Below are positions 44,260 to 53,507 of a stretch of 64,000 nucleotides of DNA, piece after piece. Positions within the stretch are counted from its first letter, which is position 1. Every line of letters starts with the position of its first letter. The translations under genes and the position numbers were made by a program. The notes under the pieces are model-generated. The model had not been told where the DNA came from. It ran no database searches and saw only the letters and a program-made list of their open reading frames with translations. This stretch comes from Caballeronia sp. SEWSISQ10-4 2 (GTDB taxonomy: Bacteria; Pseudomonadota; Gammaproteobacteria; Burkholderiales; Burkholderiaceae), in assembly GCF_030464885.1 (NCBI RefSeq), contig NZ_JALPRJ010000007.1, positions 62,001 through 126,000 on the forward strand, given 5' to 3'.

Positions 44260-45639
44260 CTAAATCGCCCGACGAATTCGCTCCCGCGCCATCCCCTTCG
44301 ATGCAAACCACCACACCATCGCCGCCGTCAGCGATACGGCGGCGGCCATTGCCATCGCGGTATGCATGCCGCTTTCAAAGCGATGCAAGGACGCGATCAT
44401 CGTGCCGAAAACCGCGACGCCCAACGCCGCGCCCGTTTGCCGCGCCGAGTTCAGAACACCGGCCGCAATGCCTGCGCGGTTTTTATCGACGGTATCCATC
44501 AGCGAGCTTGTCGCCATCGGCGTAATCAGGCCGGCGAAAAATCCGATCGCCGGCATGGGCAGCGCGATGAGCCAGTACGGCGAAGTGTCCGTCGACATCA
44601 GCATCGCGAGAAAACCCGTCGTGTAGAAACCCAGCGCAACGCAGATCGGCCAACGCGGACCCCAAACCCTGACAACACGCGCCGCCGACATGCTGCCCGC
44701 CGTCACCAGCGCGGTCAGGGGCAAGAAGGCGAGGCCGGTCATCAATGGCGAGTAAGCCCGAACTTGCTGGAAATAAAGGCTGAGCGTGAAGATCAAGCCA
44801 TAGAAGCTCAGCGCCGACACCATGGAGACGAACGCGGCACCGGAAAAGACCCGGTTCTCGAACAGGGACAGGGGCAGCATGGGTTGCGATCGCTTCGATT
44901 CAATCGCGACGAAGCCTCCTCCTGCAAGCACGCTCACAGCGATCCCGCTCAAGATCCACGGCGACCGCCATCCAAACGAATGCCCTTCTATCAGTACCGC
45001 GATCAATGTACCGAGTGCAACGATGGCCGTCGCCTGACCGGCGAGATCGAGATGCCGCGTCACCAGCGCTCGTTCATGCCGGGCAACCCGCGACGTCAGC
45101 CACAAGCCGATCAACCCGATCGGCAGATTCGCCAGGAAGATGCTGCGCCAGCCGAACACATGGATCAGGAAACCGCCGACCAAGGGACCGCCGGCCATCG
45201 CCGCGCCGCCGCAGCCTGCCCATAGGCCGATAGCGCGGCTGCGTTCGCCCGGATCGGTATAAGCGCGGTTGATGAGCATCAGCGAACACGGCACCAGCAT
45301 CGACGCACCGATCCCCTGCAACACGCGAGCACCGGTCAGCGCAGCCAGATTGGGGGCAAGGCCGCAGAGCGCGGAGGCCAGCGTGAACACAGCGAGGCCG
45401 GCGAAATAAACGTTCTTCGCGCCCAGTCGGTCGCCCAGCGCGCCGCCCGTCAACAGCAAGCTCGCGAAGCTCAGCGTGTAGGCGCTGACGACCCACTGAA
45501 GGCCTGCCGTATCGGTCGCGAGCGCATCGGCGATGCTGCCCAGCGCGACATTGACGATGGATGTATCGAGGATAACCACGACATAGCTGATGCTGGTCGC
45601 GGCGAGGACACGGCGCTGAAGCGTTCGGGTATTGGGCAC
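44260..45639 (-). CDS. DHA2-type MFS multidrug transporter (EmrB/QacA-like)
   Basis: 459 residues from GTG 45639 ([10 protein letters not shown]); ATG 45696 would add 19. About 14 helices. Motif C-like and DHA2 signatures are visible: [18 protein letters not shown] (about 22-39, the D1 motif), [30 protein letters not shown], and [19 protein letters not shown]. The family exports drugs with protons. An ArsR-type regulator starts divergently at 45769, a likely repressor. Confidence 0.9.
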   Translation of the reverse strand: MPNTRTLQRRVLAATSISYVVVILDTSIVNVALGSIADALATDTAGLQWVVSAYTLSFASLLLTGGALGDRLGAKNVYFAGLAVFTLASALCGLAPNLAALTGARVLQGIGASMLVPCSLMLINRAYTDPGERSRAIGLWAGCGGAAMAGGPLVGGFLIHVFGWRSIFLANLPIGLIGLWLTSRVARHERALVTRHLDLAGQATAIVALGTLIAVLIEGHSFGWRSPWILSGIAVSVLAGGGFVAIESKRSQPMLPLSLFENRVFSGAAFVSMVSALSFYGLIFTLSLYFQQVRAYSPLMTGLAFLPLTALVTAGSMSAARVVRVWGPRWPICVALGFYTTGFLAMLMSTDTSPYWLIALPMPAIGFFAGLITPMATSSLMDTVDKNRAGIAAGVLNSARQTGAALGVAVFGTMIASLHRFESGMHTAMAMAAAVSLTAAMVWWFASKGMARERIRRAI

Positions 45640-45768
45640 AGGGGAATGTTTGCAGTGAGGCGGAAAGTTCAGTGTAGGGGCGTCTGCATGCCGCATGCTT
45701 CGACGCGTATCGAAGCATGCGGACAGGCGGGCGGACTATCATGGCGAGGTCATGAACGGAGAGTTCGT

Positions 45769-46479
45769 ATGTCGCGTCATCCCGCGGTTTCGTCGGCCGC
45801 TTTTCTTATCTCCGATCCCACTCGAGCGACCATGCTCATGGCTTTGGCCGATGGCCGCGCGCAACCCGCCGGCGAGCTTGCCTACGCGGCCGGCGTGACG
45901 GCGCAGACAGCCAGTTCGCATCTCGCGAAGCTGCTGGCCGGAGGGCTGTTGTCGGTGGAGACGGAGGGGCGGCATCGGTACTACCGGCTTGCCGGATCGC
46001 ACGTTGCGCTGGCGCTTGAAAATCTTGCATCGATTGCGCCAGGTGCAGCGGTGCGTCGAATGCCGCGCAGCAGGGAAGCCCAGGAATTGCAGTTCGCGCG
46101 ATGCTGCTATGACCATCTCGCCGGCAGTCTCGGCGTAGCGGTGACGCAGGCATTGCAGGAACGCACGTTTATTGTTGCCGCAGCGGATAAACAGTTCGAA
46201 GTGACGCAGGCCGGCATGGAATGGTTCAGCGCGATGGGCCTGGACGTGGCTGCGTTGAAGCCGACCCGGCGCGGGCTTGCGCGGCAATGCCTCGACTGGA
46301 CCGAGCGGCGGCATCATCTGGCCGGGCCGCTGGGCATCGAATTGCTGAGCCGGCTTTGCGCGATCGGATGGGTCCGGCGTTCAAAGTCCTCGCGTGCCGT
46401 TCAGGTCACGCCGAAGGGATGGGCCGGATTGAAGGAACAGCTTGATGTCGATGAACGGTCGGTGCAAGTCGAAGCGTAG
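45769..46479 (+). CDS. ArsR-type winged-helix transcriptional regulator
   Basis: 236 residues from ATG 45769; long upstream codons are not needed. An ArsR-type wHTH spans about 5-85 (ISDPTRATMLMALADGRAQPAGELAYAAGVTAQTASSHLAKLLAGG). The second half is an unusual all-helical extension with a conserved CCYDHLAGSLGVAVTQAL and RQCLDWTERRHHLAGPLGI pattern. Cysteines and histidines there could be a ligand or metal site. It is divergent from the DHA2 transporter, so repression of that pump is the likely job. Confidence 0.87.
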   Translation: MSRHPAVSSAAFLISDPTRATMLMALADGRAQPAGELAYAAGVTAQTASSHLAKLLAGGLLSVETEGRHRYYRLAGSHVALALENLASIAPGAAVRRMPRSREAQELQFARCCYDHLAGSLGVAVTQALQERTFIVAAADKQFEVTQAGMEWFSAMGLDVAALKPTRRGLARQCLDWTERRHHLAGPLGIELLSRLCAIGWVRRSKSSRAVQVTPKGWAGLKEQLDVDERSVQVEA

Positions 46480-46564
46480 TTGCCGCTTGATCAGGACATT
46501 TGGCACGGCCGTTGCTGAGCGAGTTAGTGCAACACCCACGACGTTCTCTCAAAGGAGAGTCATC

Positions 46565-47059
46565 ATGGCTGAGAAGAAAACCATCGAACGCGCGCAGGCG
46601 GCCAGGCGCGCAGGGAAGTCGTCCAGCACGCAGGCCGGCGCGTTCGTCAAGGAGCAGATCGATCACATTCGCGAAGGCAAGCACGGCGCGAAGTCCGCCA
46701 GGCAGGCGATCGCGATCGGCTTGTCGGAGGCACGCAGGGCGGGTGTTGGCGTGAAGGCGCCGAAGAAGGGCACGGCATCCGCTACCACTCGCAAGAAAGC
46801 CGGGAAGGACACTCAGGCGGGCAAGCACAAGACTCAACGCAGCGCGAGCACGGAATCGAAGTTGACGCGCTCCGCCACGTCCACGCGTGTTCTGAAACGC
46901 GAGGGCACCAAGGCCGCTTCGCACAAGTCGCTCTCGAAGCAGGCGCATGCAAGTGCAAGCCGGCGTTCCGCGGCTGACCGGTCGGCGTCCGCCAAGAAGG
47001 GCTGGCAGACGCGCAGGAAGGCGGCATCCAAGGCGGGAGCGGTGCGGCACGCGCGCTAG
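46565..47059 (+). CDS. Basic DUF6496-like protein
   Basis: 164 residues from ATG 46565 with AAAGGAGAG upstream. The first about 60 residues follow the DUF6496 pattern of an N-terminal ERAQAARRAGKSSSTQAGAF and a helical GKHGAKSARQAIAIGLSEAR (a SASP-like turn seen in Burkholderia). The remainder is a Lys/Arg/Ser/Ala-rich tail. It is probably a small nucleic-acid-binding protein; function unknown. Ends before a 13-bp-stem terminator. Confidence 0.78.
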   Translation: MAEKKTIERAQAARRAGKSSSTQAGAFVKEQIDHIREGKHGAKSARQAIAIGLSEARRAGVGVKAPKKGTASATTRKKAGKDTQAGKHKTQRSASTESKLTRSATSTRVLKREGTKAASHKSLSKQAHASASRRSAADRSASAKKGWQTRRKAASKAGAVRHAR

Positions 47060-47090
47060 ATCGCGGTGCGGTTGCTTGCAGCTTCAATGA

Positions 47091-47128
47091 AAGAAGGCCG
47101 TTCCGGATGACTCCAGAACGGCCTTCTT
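47091..47128. terminator. Terminator hairpin between convergent genes
   Basis: AAGAAGGCCGTTC (47091-47103) and GAACGGCCTTCTT (47116-47128) form a 13-bp perfect stem with a 12-nt loop. The T tract is short on both strands. Confidence 0.75.
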
Positions 47129-47168
47129 GCTAGTACGCCAATGACTGTACGCTGCGGTCGAAACCGCG

Positions 47169-48497
47169 TTATTTAACCGTTTCGAGCACTTTGCGCACCG
47201 TGCTGAAAATCTGCTCGATCTGGTCGTCTTCAATGATCAGCGGCGGCGAGAACGCAAGAATATCGCTTGTATAGCGCACCAGAACGCCCGCCTCGAAGCA
47301 CTTCACGAACGCTTCATACGCCCGCGCGCCCGGTGCGCCATCGCGCGATTCCAGCTCGATGCCGGCCACCATGCCGAGATTGCGCACGTCCTTCACGTAA
47401 GGCGCGTCGCGCAACGCGTGGGCAGCAGCTTCGAACTTCGATGCCTTCGACGCTGCCCGTTCAAACAGTTGCTCGCGTGCGTACAGGTCGAGTGTGGCGA
47501 TGGCAGCAGCGGCCGCCATCGGATGCGCCGAGTACGTGTAGCCGTGGAACAACTCGATGCCGTTCGCCGCACCTGCATTGACGATCGTGTCATGCACGTT
47601 GCGATGCGCGGCCACTGCGCCCATCGGAATGGCGGCGTTGTTGATGGCCTTTGCCAGCGTCATCAGGTCCGGCGTCACGCCGAAATATTCGGCTGCCGTC
47701 GCTTTGCCCAGCCGCCCGAAGCCTGTAATGACTTCATCGAAGATCAGCAGGATGCCGTGCTTCGTGCAGATCTCGCGCAGCTTTTGCAGATAACCCTGCG
47801 GCGGCACGAGCACACCGGTAGATCCCGCCAGCGGTTCAACGATGACGGCCGCGATCGTCGACGAATCGTGCAGTGCGACGATGCGCTCGAGTTCATCGGC
47901 GAGATGCGCGCCCCATGCCGGTTGGCCTTTCGTGAACGCGTTGTGTTCAGGTGCGTGCGTGTGCGGCAGATGATCGACGCTTGGCAGCAACGCGCCCGAG
48001 AACGTCTTGCGGTTCGGCGCAATGCCGCCGACTGAAATGCCGCCAAAACCCACGCCGTGATAGCCGCGTTCGCGCCCGATCAGCCGCGTGCGCTGGCCTT
48101 CGCCGCGTGCCCGATGGTAGGCCAGGGCGATTTTCAGCGCGGTGTCGACGGATTCGGATCCCGAGTTGGTGAAGAAGATGCGATCGAGCCCGTCCGGCAT
48201 GATCGCAGCCACCTTCGACGCCGCTTCGAACGCGAGCGGGTGGCCCATCTGGAAGGTCGGCGCGAAGTCTAGCGTGGCGGCTTGCTGCTGGATCGCGGCG
48301 ACGATTTCATCGCGGCAATGGCCAGCGTTCACGCACCAGAGGCCGGCGCAGGCGTCCAGAATCTCGCGGCCATCGGTCGCGCGGTAATACATGCCCTTGG
48401 CGCCCTCGATCAGGCGCGGTGCAGCTTTGAACTGCCGGTTGGCGGTGAAGGGCATCCAGAACGACGAGAGGTCGTCGATGACGGGGCGCGAAGTCAT
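47169..48497 (-). CDS. Class III aminotransferase (omega-amino acid:pyruvate type)
   Basis: 442 residues from ATG 48497 with CAGGAGA before it. Class-III marks: SFWMPFTANRQFKAAPRLIEG start; LIFDEVITGFGRLGKATAAEYFG with the cofactor Asp in DEVITGFGR; and LAKAINNAAIPMGAV with the PLP-binding Lys. The PLP phosphate loop is NSGSESVDTALKIA. Family enzymes move the amino group of beta-alanine, GABA, taurine-like or diamine donors to pyruvate. It is divergent from a MocR regulator (159 bp), a very common pair. Confidence 0.9.
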   Translation of the reverse strand: MTSRPVIDDLSSFWMPFTANRQFKAAPRLIEGAKGMYYRATDGREILDACAGLWCVNAGHCRDEIVAAIQQQAATLDFAPTFQMGHPLAFEAASKVAAIMPDGLDRIFFTNSGSESVDTALKIALAYHRARGEGQRTRLIGRERGYHGVGFGGISVGGIAPNRKTFSGALLPSVDHLPHTHAPEHNAFTKGQPAWGAHLADELERIVALHDSSTIAAVIVEPLAGSTGVLVPPQGYLQKLREICTKHGILLIFDEVITGFGRLGKATAAEYFGVTPDLMTLAKAINNAAIPMGAVAAHRNVHDTIVNAGAANGIELFHGYTYSAHPMAAAAAIATLDLYAREQLFERAASKASKFEAAAHALRDAPYVKDVRNLGMVAGIELESRDGAPGARAYEAFVKCFEAGVLVRYTSDILAFSPPLIIEDDQIEQIFSTVRKVLETVK

Positions 48498-48656
48498 GGG
48501 GAAATCTCCTGTTAGAACACGCAATGTAGCCCTCGATAAAAACCCGCGGCATAGACAGTTGTCCTGTCACGCAGAGAACCGTGCTGGCAAAATGGTGCAA
48601 ACTGTATTGGTCTTATGCTTGGCCAGCTAACCCGATGATCCTCCTTCCGACGACTC

Positions 48657-50066
48657 ATGATCGAACTTCAACTGGACCGTGACCGCGCGCAAGCCACGCT
48701 CGTCGAACAACTCGTGCGGGCGTTTTCGGGCGCCATCGAGCAGCAGGCGCTGCGTGCGGGCGCGTTGCTGCCCTCGGTGCGCCAGCTCGCGCAGGCCGAG
48801 CGGCTAAGCACCTTCACGGTAACGGAAGCATATGGACGTCTTGTGTCCATGGGGCTCGTGGTCGCGCGGCGCGGCTCGGGGTATCGCGTGGCGGCGCGGG
48901 CCCAGGCAGCCCACAAGCGCGCCGTGGCGTGGCAACCGCCGAGCCTCACCGCGACCTGGCTCCTGTCCGACGTATTCGCCGATCATTCCGTGCCGATCAA
49001 GGCCGGCTGCGGCTGGCTGCCCAACGAATGGGTCAACGAAGGCGGCCTGCATCATGCGTTGCGCGCGATCAGCCGCGTGCCGGCTGCACGCATGGCCGAC
49101 TACGGGCACCCGTACGGTTTTGCGCCGTTGCGCGAGCGGATTGCCGAGCAACTGGATCGCCACGGACTGCCCGCTGATCCCGCCACGAACGTGTTGCTGA
49201 CCGCCGGGGCCACGCAGGCGCTCGACCTGATCGTGCGCACGCTGCTGCGTCCCGGCGATACGGTCATTGTCGAAGATCCGGGTTATTGCAACTTGCTGCA
49301 GATCCTTCAACTCGGCGGCCTGATCGTGCTGGGCGTGCCGCGCACGCCCGCGGGTATCGACAACGACGTGCTTGAGCGGCTGGTGATCGAACACAAGCCC
49401 AAGGCCATCTTCCTCAACACGACGCTGCAAAACCCGACCGGTGCGACCTTCGGCATGGCGGCGGCGTTTCGCCTGCTGCAGATTGCCGAACGCCACGGCT
49501 TGTGGGTCGTGGAGGACGATGTGAGCCGCGAACTCGCGCCCGCCGGCGCGCCGCTGCTGGCGGCGATGGAAGGACTGAACCGCGTGCTGTATGTCGGCGG
49601 TTTTTCGAAGACGATCACGCCAGGGTTGCGCAGCGGTTACGTGGTCGCCGAGCGTGACGTGCTGCGCGAACTGGCGCGTACGAAGATGGCGGTGGGCCTG
49701 ACTTCATCGGCGGCGACGGAACGCATTGTTGAAAAGGTGCTGACCGAAGGGCGGTATGCGCGCCACGTGGAAGCCGTGACCGAGAAGCTGAGAGACGCGC
49801 ATGTGCAAGTGGAAGACCGCATGAATGCGCTCGGGCTGGAGGTGTTTCATCGGCCGCGCGCGGGGTTGTTTCTATGGGCGCGGCTGCCGGTCGAACCGGA
49901 GCAGGCGAACGAACTGGCGACGCAGGCGCTGGAGGACGGCATCTGGCTTGCGCCCGGTTCGTATTTCCGCCCCGCAGACGCGGCGAGCGACTGGTTTCGC
50001 TTCAACGTGCCGTATTCCACCGACGACGCGTTGTGGGGGTTTGTCGAAAAGTGGATGGGACGCTAA
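48657..50066 (+). CDS. MocR-type regulator (GntR winged helix plus aminotransferase-like domain)
   Basis: 469 residues. The GntR wHTH is residues about 12-80 (ALLPSVRQLAQAERLSTFTVTEAYGRLVSMGLVVARRGSG), then an aspartate-aminotransferase fold to the end. PLP Lys lies in YVGGFSKTITPGLRSGYV (about residue 320). MocR proteins sense amines via PLP and control neighbouring transporters or transaminases. The divergent omega-aminotransferase is the expected target. Followed by a bidirectional terminator. Confidence 0.92.
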   Translation: MIELQLDRDRAQATLVEQLVRAFSGAIEQQALRAGALLPSVRQLAQAERLSTFTVTEAYGRLVSMGLVVARRGSGYRVAARAQAAHKRAVAWQPPSLTATWLLSDVFADHSVPIKAGCGWLPNEWVNEGGLHHALRAISRVPAARMADYGHPYGFAPLRERIAEQLDRHGLPADPATNVLLTAGATQALDLIVRTLLRPGDTVIVEDPGYCNLLQILQLGGLIVLGVPRTPAGIDNDVLERLVIEHKPKAIFLNTTLQNPTGATFGMAAAFRLLQIAERHGLWVVEDDVSRELAPAGAPLLAAMEGLNRVLYVGGFSKTITPGLRSGYVVAERDVLRELARTKMAVGLTSSAATERIVEKVLTEGRYARHVEAVTEKLRDAHVQVEDRMNALGLEVFHRPRAGLFLWARLPVEPEQANELATQALEDGIWLAPGSYFRPADAASDWFRFNVPYSTDDALWGFVEKWMGR

Positions 50067-50120
50067 CCAAGCACTCTGGGAGCAATCGTGTGGTTGGCTT
50101 CAGCTCCGAAGAACAAACAT

Positions 50121-50150
50121 AAAAAAGCGCGAGCATGCTCGCGCTTTTTT
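50121..50150. terminator. Bidirectional terminator, 30-bp perfect palindrome
   Basis: Six A, GCGCGAGCATGCTCGCGC, six T: a 15-bp arm palindrome. It ends mocR on one side and the DUF1328 gene on the other. Confidence 0.92.
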
Positions 50151-50200
50151 TATCCGATCCAGTGGTGCCCGCGGGTCGTCTCAATCCCCGGACGCGTGCT

Positions 50201-50362
50201 TCATCGCCGGAATACGCCGAGCAGCAACGTTGCCAGGAAGATCACGATGAAGATGAAGAACAGGATCTTCGCGATTTCGGTTGCACCGCTCGCGATACCG
50301 CCGAAACCAAAAAACGCCGCGATGATCGCGATGATGAAAAAGATGACAGCGTATCGAAGCAT
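50201..50362 (-). CDS. DUF1328 (UPF0391) small membrane protein
   Basis: 53 residues, ATG at 50360-50362 with GGAGG upstream. Two hydrophobic helices are connected by a [12 protein letters not shown] turn, ending LGVFRR. Short UPF0391/YtjA-like membrane proteins of this length and pattern are widespread in Proteobacteria; function unknown, often stress-associated. The reverse strand ends in the shared 50121-50150 terminator. Confidence 0.85.
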   Translation of the reverse strand: MLRYAVIFFIIAIIAAFFGFGGIASGATEIAKILFFIFIVIFLATLLLGVFRR

Positions 50363-50539
50363 GAAGCCCTCCAAAGGGGTCGATTATCGGTTTGGTTTGC
50401 GTGCTGGCTTGACGCCCCGCCGCCTTGTCTGCCTGACTGTGCCGCTATGCCAAACGTCTTCTACGGCGACCGAACTTAGAGCAACCGCCGTGCCCAAGGC
50501 GCTCGATATCCGTAAATAGGGCTCAAAACATCCACCTGC

Positions 50540-50571
50540 AAAAAAGCCGCACTGCGTTGCGCGAGTGCGGC
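50540..50571 (-). terminator. Rho-independent terminator for the 54-residue protein gene
   Basis: On the minus strand, an 8-bp stem (AGTGCGGC on plus at 50564-50571 pairing with GCCGCACT at 50546-50553), a 10-nt loop and then a T run (plus-strand A 50540-50545). Confidence 0.75.
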
Positions 50572-50615
50572 CTTGAATGACGCGCCCGGAGGCGCGGGAA
50601 AAAGGGAGAAAAATG

Positions 50616-50780
50616 TTATCGGCGGGGCTTGCCGGTGTCGGGTTCGTCGTCGAGGTCGTCTTCGTCGGCGTGATTTAGCGCGTCCGGCAGGTTGTTCTCG
50701 AGTTCATCGCGTTCGATTTGATCCGCGAGATCAAGGGACTTGCGTGTTGCGGGACCGGACGGCCGGTTTGCTCCAGACAT
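50616..50780 (-). CDS. Small acidic protein, 54 residues
   Basis: From ATG 50780 with a GGAG 6 nt upstream. The sequence is very acidic toward the C-terminus (NLPDALNHADEDDLDDEPDT) with a basic N-terminal stretch (SGANRPSGPATRKSLD). No membrane segment or cysteine. It may be a small adaptor-like protein; function unknown. It is followed by its own terminator. Confidence 0.65.
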   Translation of the reverse strand: MSGANRPSGPATRKSLDLADQIERDELENNLPDALNHADEDDLDDEPDTGKPRR

Positions 50781-51104
50781 GGCGTACTCCTTGGGAGATT
50801 TCAAAGCCGCGCCAACATGGCGCGAGTTGATCGGGCAGCAAGCTCCATACATGCCTGTCGATCCCCCGGATAACGGAGTGTGCGCATTTCTTGCCGCTTT
50901 TTACGGCCAAAGTTGCAATCAGGCTGCATATTTTGCGCGACGGCAGGCAAGAACCAGTATGCGCCGCCTACAAAAAAATAGGCTGGATCTGAATGCGCGG
51001 ATTGTTAAATCACACCGCCCGCAATGCAACGCTCGCGGCACTGATTATGCAATTACGCCAGTACGTGCGCTGGTACGTCGCTGGTACGTCCGCAGGTATC
51101 TCCA
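50781..51104. repeat. Intergenic region with GTACGT-type tandem repeat
   Basis: 324 bp between the small acidic gene start and the LysE gene stop; I see no gene. At 51061-51096 are imperfect 11-12-bp units (GTACGTGCGCTG, GTACGTCGCTG, GTACGTCCGCAG) plus a partial fourth. The shared GTAC core recalls the CTGTAC arms of the LysE upstream palindrome, but this part lies downstream of LysE. Confidence 0.45.
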
Positions 51105-51728
51105 TCACGCGATTGCGCGCTCTACGATCGGATACAAAGACAGCACCAGCAGCGTGGCCATTGTCCAGTTGAAAACACGCAGCCAGCGCGGTTGCGTGAG
51201 CAAGCGGCGCATCGATGTGCCGAACGCGGCCCAGATCGTAATGCACGGCAATCCGATCACGATGAACACCATCGCCATCAAGACAGCGTTCAGCGAAAAA
51301 CTCGAATGCAGATGGATGGTAGTAGCGGCTGTGAGCACCATCATCCATGCCTTCGGATTGATCCACTGAAACGCGGCAGCTTCAATGAAACGCATGGGCC
51401 TGCGTTCGCCGTCACGAACCTGCATGGTCGACGATGTCGCGATCTTCCACGCGAGATACAACAAGTAGGCAACGCTGGCGGTTTCAAGCACCGTGTAAGC
51501 CCACGTGAAACGCGCAAACGCCTGCGCCACGCCGAGACCGACGAGCACCATCAGGATCGCCACGCCCACGCTAATGCCGAGTATGTGCGGCACCGTGCGG
51601 CGCAAGCCGAAGTTCACACCCGATGCAAGCAGCATGGTGTTGTTCGGACCGGGCGTGATCGTGGTGACGAGTGCGAACAGCACCGCGGCCGGGAGTGCGG
51701 TCAGTAAGGCGGCAGTGTCGAGATGCAT
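51105..51728 (-). CDS. LysE family amino acid exporter
   Basis: 207 residues, six helices, typical length. The RhtB/LysE opening is ALLTALPAAVLFALVTTITPGPNNTMLLASGVNFG (GPNN near residues 28-31). The long upstream frame to 51917 is ignored; ATG 51728 is the best family start. It exports an amino acid or derivative. The upstream region has a strong palindrome (51794-51820) fitting a MocR/GntR or LysR-type site. Confidence 0.9.
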   Translation of the reverse strand: MHLDTAALLTALPAAVLFALVTTITPGPNNTMLLASGVNFGLRRTVPHILGISVGVAILMVLVGLGVAQAFARFTWAYTVLETASVAYLLYLAWKIATSSTMQVRDGERRPMRFIEAAAFQWINPKAWMMVLTAATTIHLHSSFSLNAVLMAMVFIVIGLPCITIWAAFGTSMRRLLTQPRWLRVFNWTMATLLVLSLYPIVERAIA

Positions 51729-51793
51729 GGTGTTTCCCAAGAGCCAAGAACAAGAACGGACCGATAGATTCGGTAGCGTCAGTGTATGAGATG

Positions 51794-51820
51794 CTATCTG
51801 TACAGTACCGGTACAGATAG
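51794..51820. promoter_or_regulatory. Palindromic operator upstream of lysE-like gene
   Basis: CTATCTGTAC (51794-51803) and GTACAGATAG (51811-51820) are perfect 10-bp arms with a 7-bp spacer AGTACCG. It lies 66 bp upstream of the LysE ATG. An internal GGTAC and GTACC give a second smaller dyad. Confidence 0.6.
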
Positions 51821-51944
51821 GCGGATCATTTCCTGTACGGTGGGGGCGGGTTTTGCGCAGCGTGGTCGGGTTCGACGTTTGCAAAAGTCGTTTTGTGGAC
51901 CCTGGCTTTATCGGCACGATTCATCCAGCATCTCGTTCCGTTCG

Positions 51945-52667
51945 CGTGCGGTGAATCCGTTCAAATCTGAAGCGTTTTTTCAACCGGACCGTAATTGCGA
52001 CAGCGTTCGGCATGCTGATCGTTTTAGTCTGCTGATCGATAGCGCTCGTTATTTTCGTATGGTGCGTGAAGCGATCACGCGAGCGCCACGAACGGTGTTT
52101 ATCCTCGGCCGGGATATCGACAGCCGCGTGAAACTCATGCGCCGAAGGCGATGGCGATGGCCGTGCGGACGCGTACGGCTGCATCGATTGCTCAAGGATG
52201 CCGATACGCACGGCAAAGCATGAACGCAGCGATCGATGCGTTGCCGCTCGCGATCGCGTTGGCTTACGTGCTGGCTGCAGTGATATCCGTACTCATCACG
52301 CTATTGATCGCGACATACAACGTACATGGCTCGGTCGATCTCGACGGCAAGCTCGCATCTGGGGTTGGGACTAGGTGAAAGACGTGCTCAGGTCGAGCAA
52401 GTGTTGCAACGTTTCGATACACCGACCATACCGGTGATCTTTCTCGGCGACCTTAACGAGTGGCTTATCGATGGACGTGCGTTACGCCGACCGGTCTCGC
52501 ATTTTTATCGCGCATGCTCCGCGGACCTTCCCCATACGCTATCTGTTGTTCGCTTTGGACTGCATCCGGGCGAGCGTCTTGTGTGCGTCGACGTGCATCG
52601 AAGTCCGTTTGCATGGGCGGCGTCTGATCACGATCCGTTGATCGCGGCGCAATCCATGTCGCTATAA
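51945..52667 (+). pseudogene. Remnant of a phospholipase D / VTT / endonuclease-exonuclease-phosphatase locus
   Basis: Three out-of-frame pieces in original order. (a) 51945 to about 52160: HADRFSLLIDSARYFRMVREAI, a PLD-type N-terminus (RDIDSR). (b) About 52220-52370: an SNARE/VTT-like membrane stretch LPLAIALAYVLAAVIS joined to ATYNVHG of an EEP domain. (c) About 52350-52667: the EEP C-terminal part with IFLGDLNEW and AASDHDPLIA motifs intact. Central portions are missing, with frame changes between pieces. This matches the linked PLD plus EEP genes common in Burkholderiaceae after large internal deletions. It cannot make a working protein. Confidence 0.7.
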
Positions 52668-52821
52668 AAATGACGCTTGTAACGAAACCCCCTTAAAAGA
52701 CAGGTTAAAAACACAAAAAGACTCGCACGAAGCTCAACGGCGCTTGTAGAATCCCGCGTTGATACGGATGCACCCACGCAGCCGTATTCTAAAAACACTG
52801 ACCTCAACAGGTAGGAGAAAC

Positions 52822-53292
52822 ATGCCGACTTCCGCAAAAACCGCCGCCAAGAAAGTTGCGACCAAAGCTGCAACGAAGACTGCAGCAGCACCCGTCAAGA
52901 AAGTCGCTGCCAAGAAGGCTGCATCGACACCGGCTACTGTGGCGAAGAAAGCAGCGGTGAAGACGACGGCAACGCTGTCGCCGATCAAGGACACGTTCAC
53001 GAAGGCATCGCTCGCCGCGCATCTGGCGGACCGTGCGACTGTCGACGTGAAAGCGGTGAAGGCTGTTCTGTCGGCACTCGAGGACACCATCCTCGGCGCC
53101 GTGCATAAGAAGGGCGCGGGCGAGTTCACGCTGTCGGGCCTCTTGAAGATTTCGGCGCAAGTGGTTCCGGCCAAGAAGAAGCGCTTCGGCAAGGATCCGT
53201 TCTCGGGTGAAGACCGTTGGTTCGCAGCGAAGCCGGCGAGCGTGCGCATCAAGGCACGTGCGTTGAAGAAGTTGAAGGATGCCGCAGCCTAA
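52822..53292 (+). CDS. HU-like DNA-binding protein with Lys/Ala-rich N-terminal tail
   Basis: 156 residues from ATG 52822 (TAGGAGAAAC before). The first about 50 residues are a histone-H1-like tail of KKA/AAKK units. The rest is an HU fold: DTFTKASLAAHLADRATVDVKAVKAVLSALEDTIL, GAGEFTLSGLLKISAQ, PVRKKRFGKD-like arm at VPAKKKRFGKDPFSGE, and a basic end ARALKKLKDAAA. It is a nucleoid protein characteristic of Burkholderia relatives. A strong terminator follows. Confidence 0.9.
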   Translation: MPTSAKTAAKKVATKAATKTAAAPVKKVAAKKAASTPATVAKKAAVKTTATLSPIKDTFTKASLAAHLADRATVDVKAVKAVLSALEDTILGAVHKKGAGEFTLSGLLKISAQVVPAKKKRFGKDPFSGEDRWFAAKPASVRIKARALKKLKDAAA

Positions 53293-53351
53293 GCTGACGG
53301 AAAAGCATCGCAGGACTATGGCAGCGCAGGTGTGTGGGTGAACCGTAGTCG

Positions 53352-53393
53352 AAAAAAATGGCCGGTTTCCGCGAGGAAACCGGCCATTTTTTT
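53352..53393 (+). terminator. Terminator after the HU-like gene
   Basis: A 19-bp perfect stem (53352-53370 against 53375-53393; core TGGCCGGTTTCC), loop GCGA, T7 at the end. Both strands show A/T runs, so it may act both ways. Confidence 0.92.
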
Positions 53394-53507
53394 GTGTGCG
53401 CGGGACTGGATATCAACGGCGTTCAAGCGTGTTGGATGACGTGTACATAGAGGTTCGGATCGTGCGCGCAGCTAAATGCAAAGCGTATCGCGCGGTCCTG
53501 GTCAGGC

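Noticed and set aside
52822..53292. HU-like gene as part of the pseudogene zone
   Set aside because: It has an intact frame, good ribosome site and a strong terminator; it is clearly functional.
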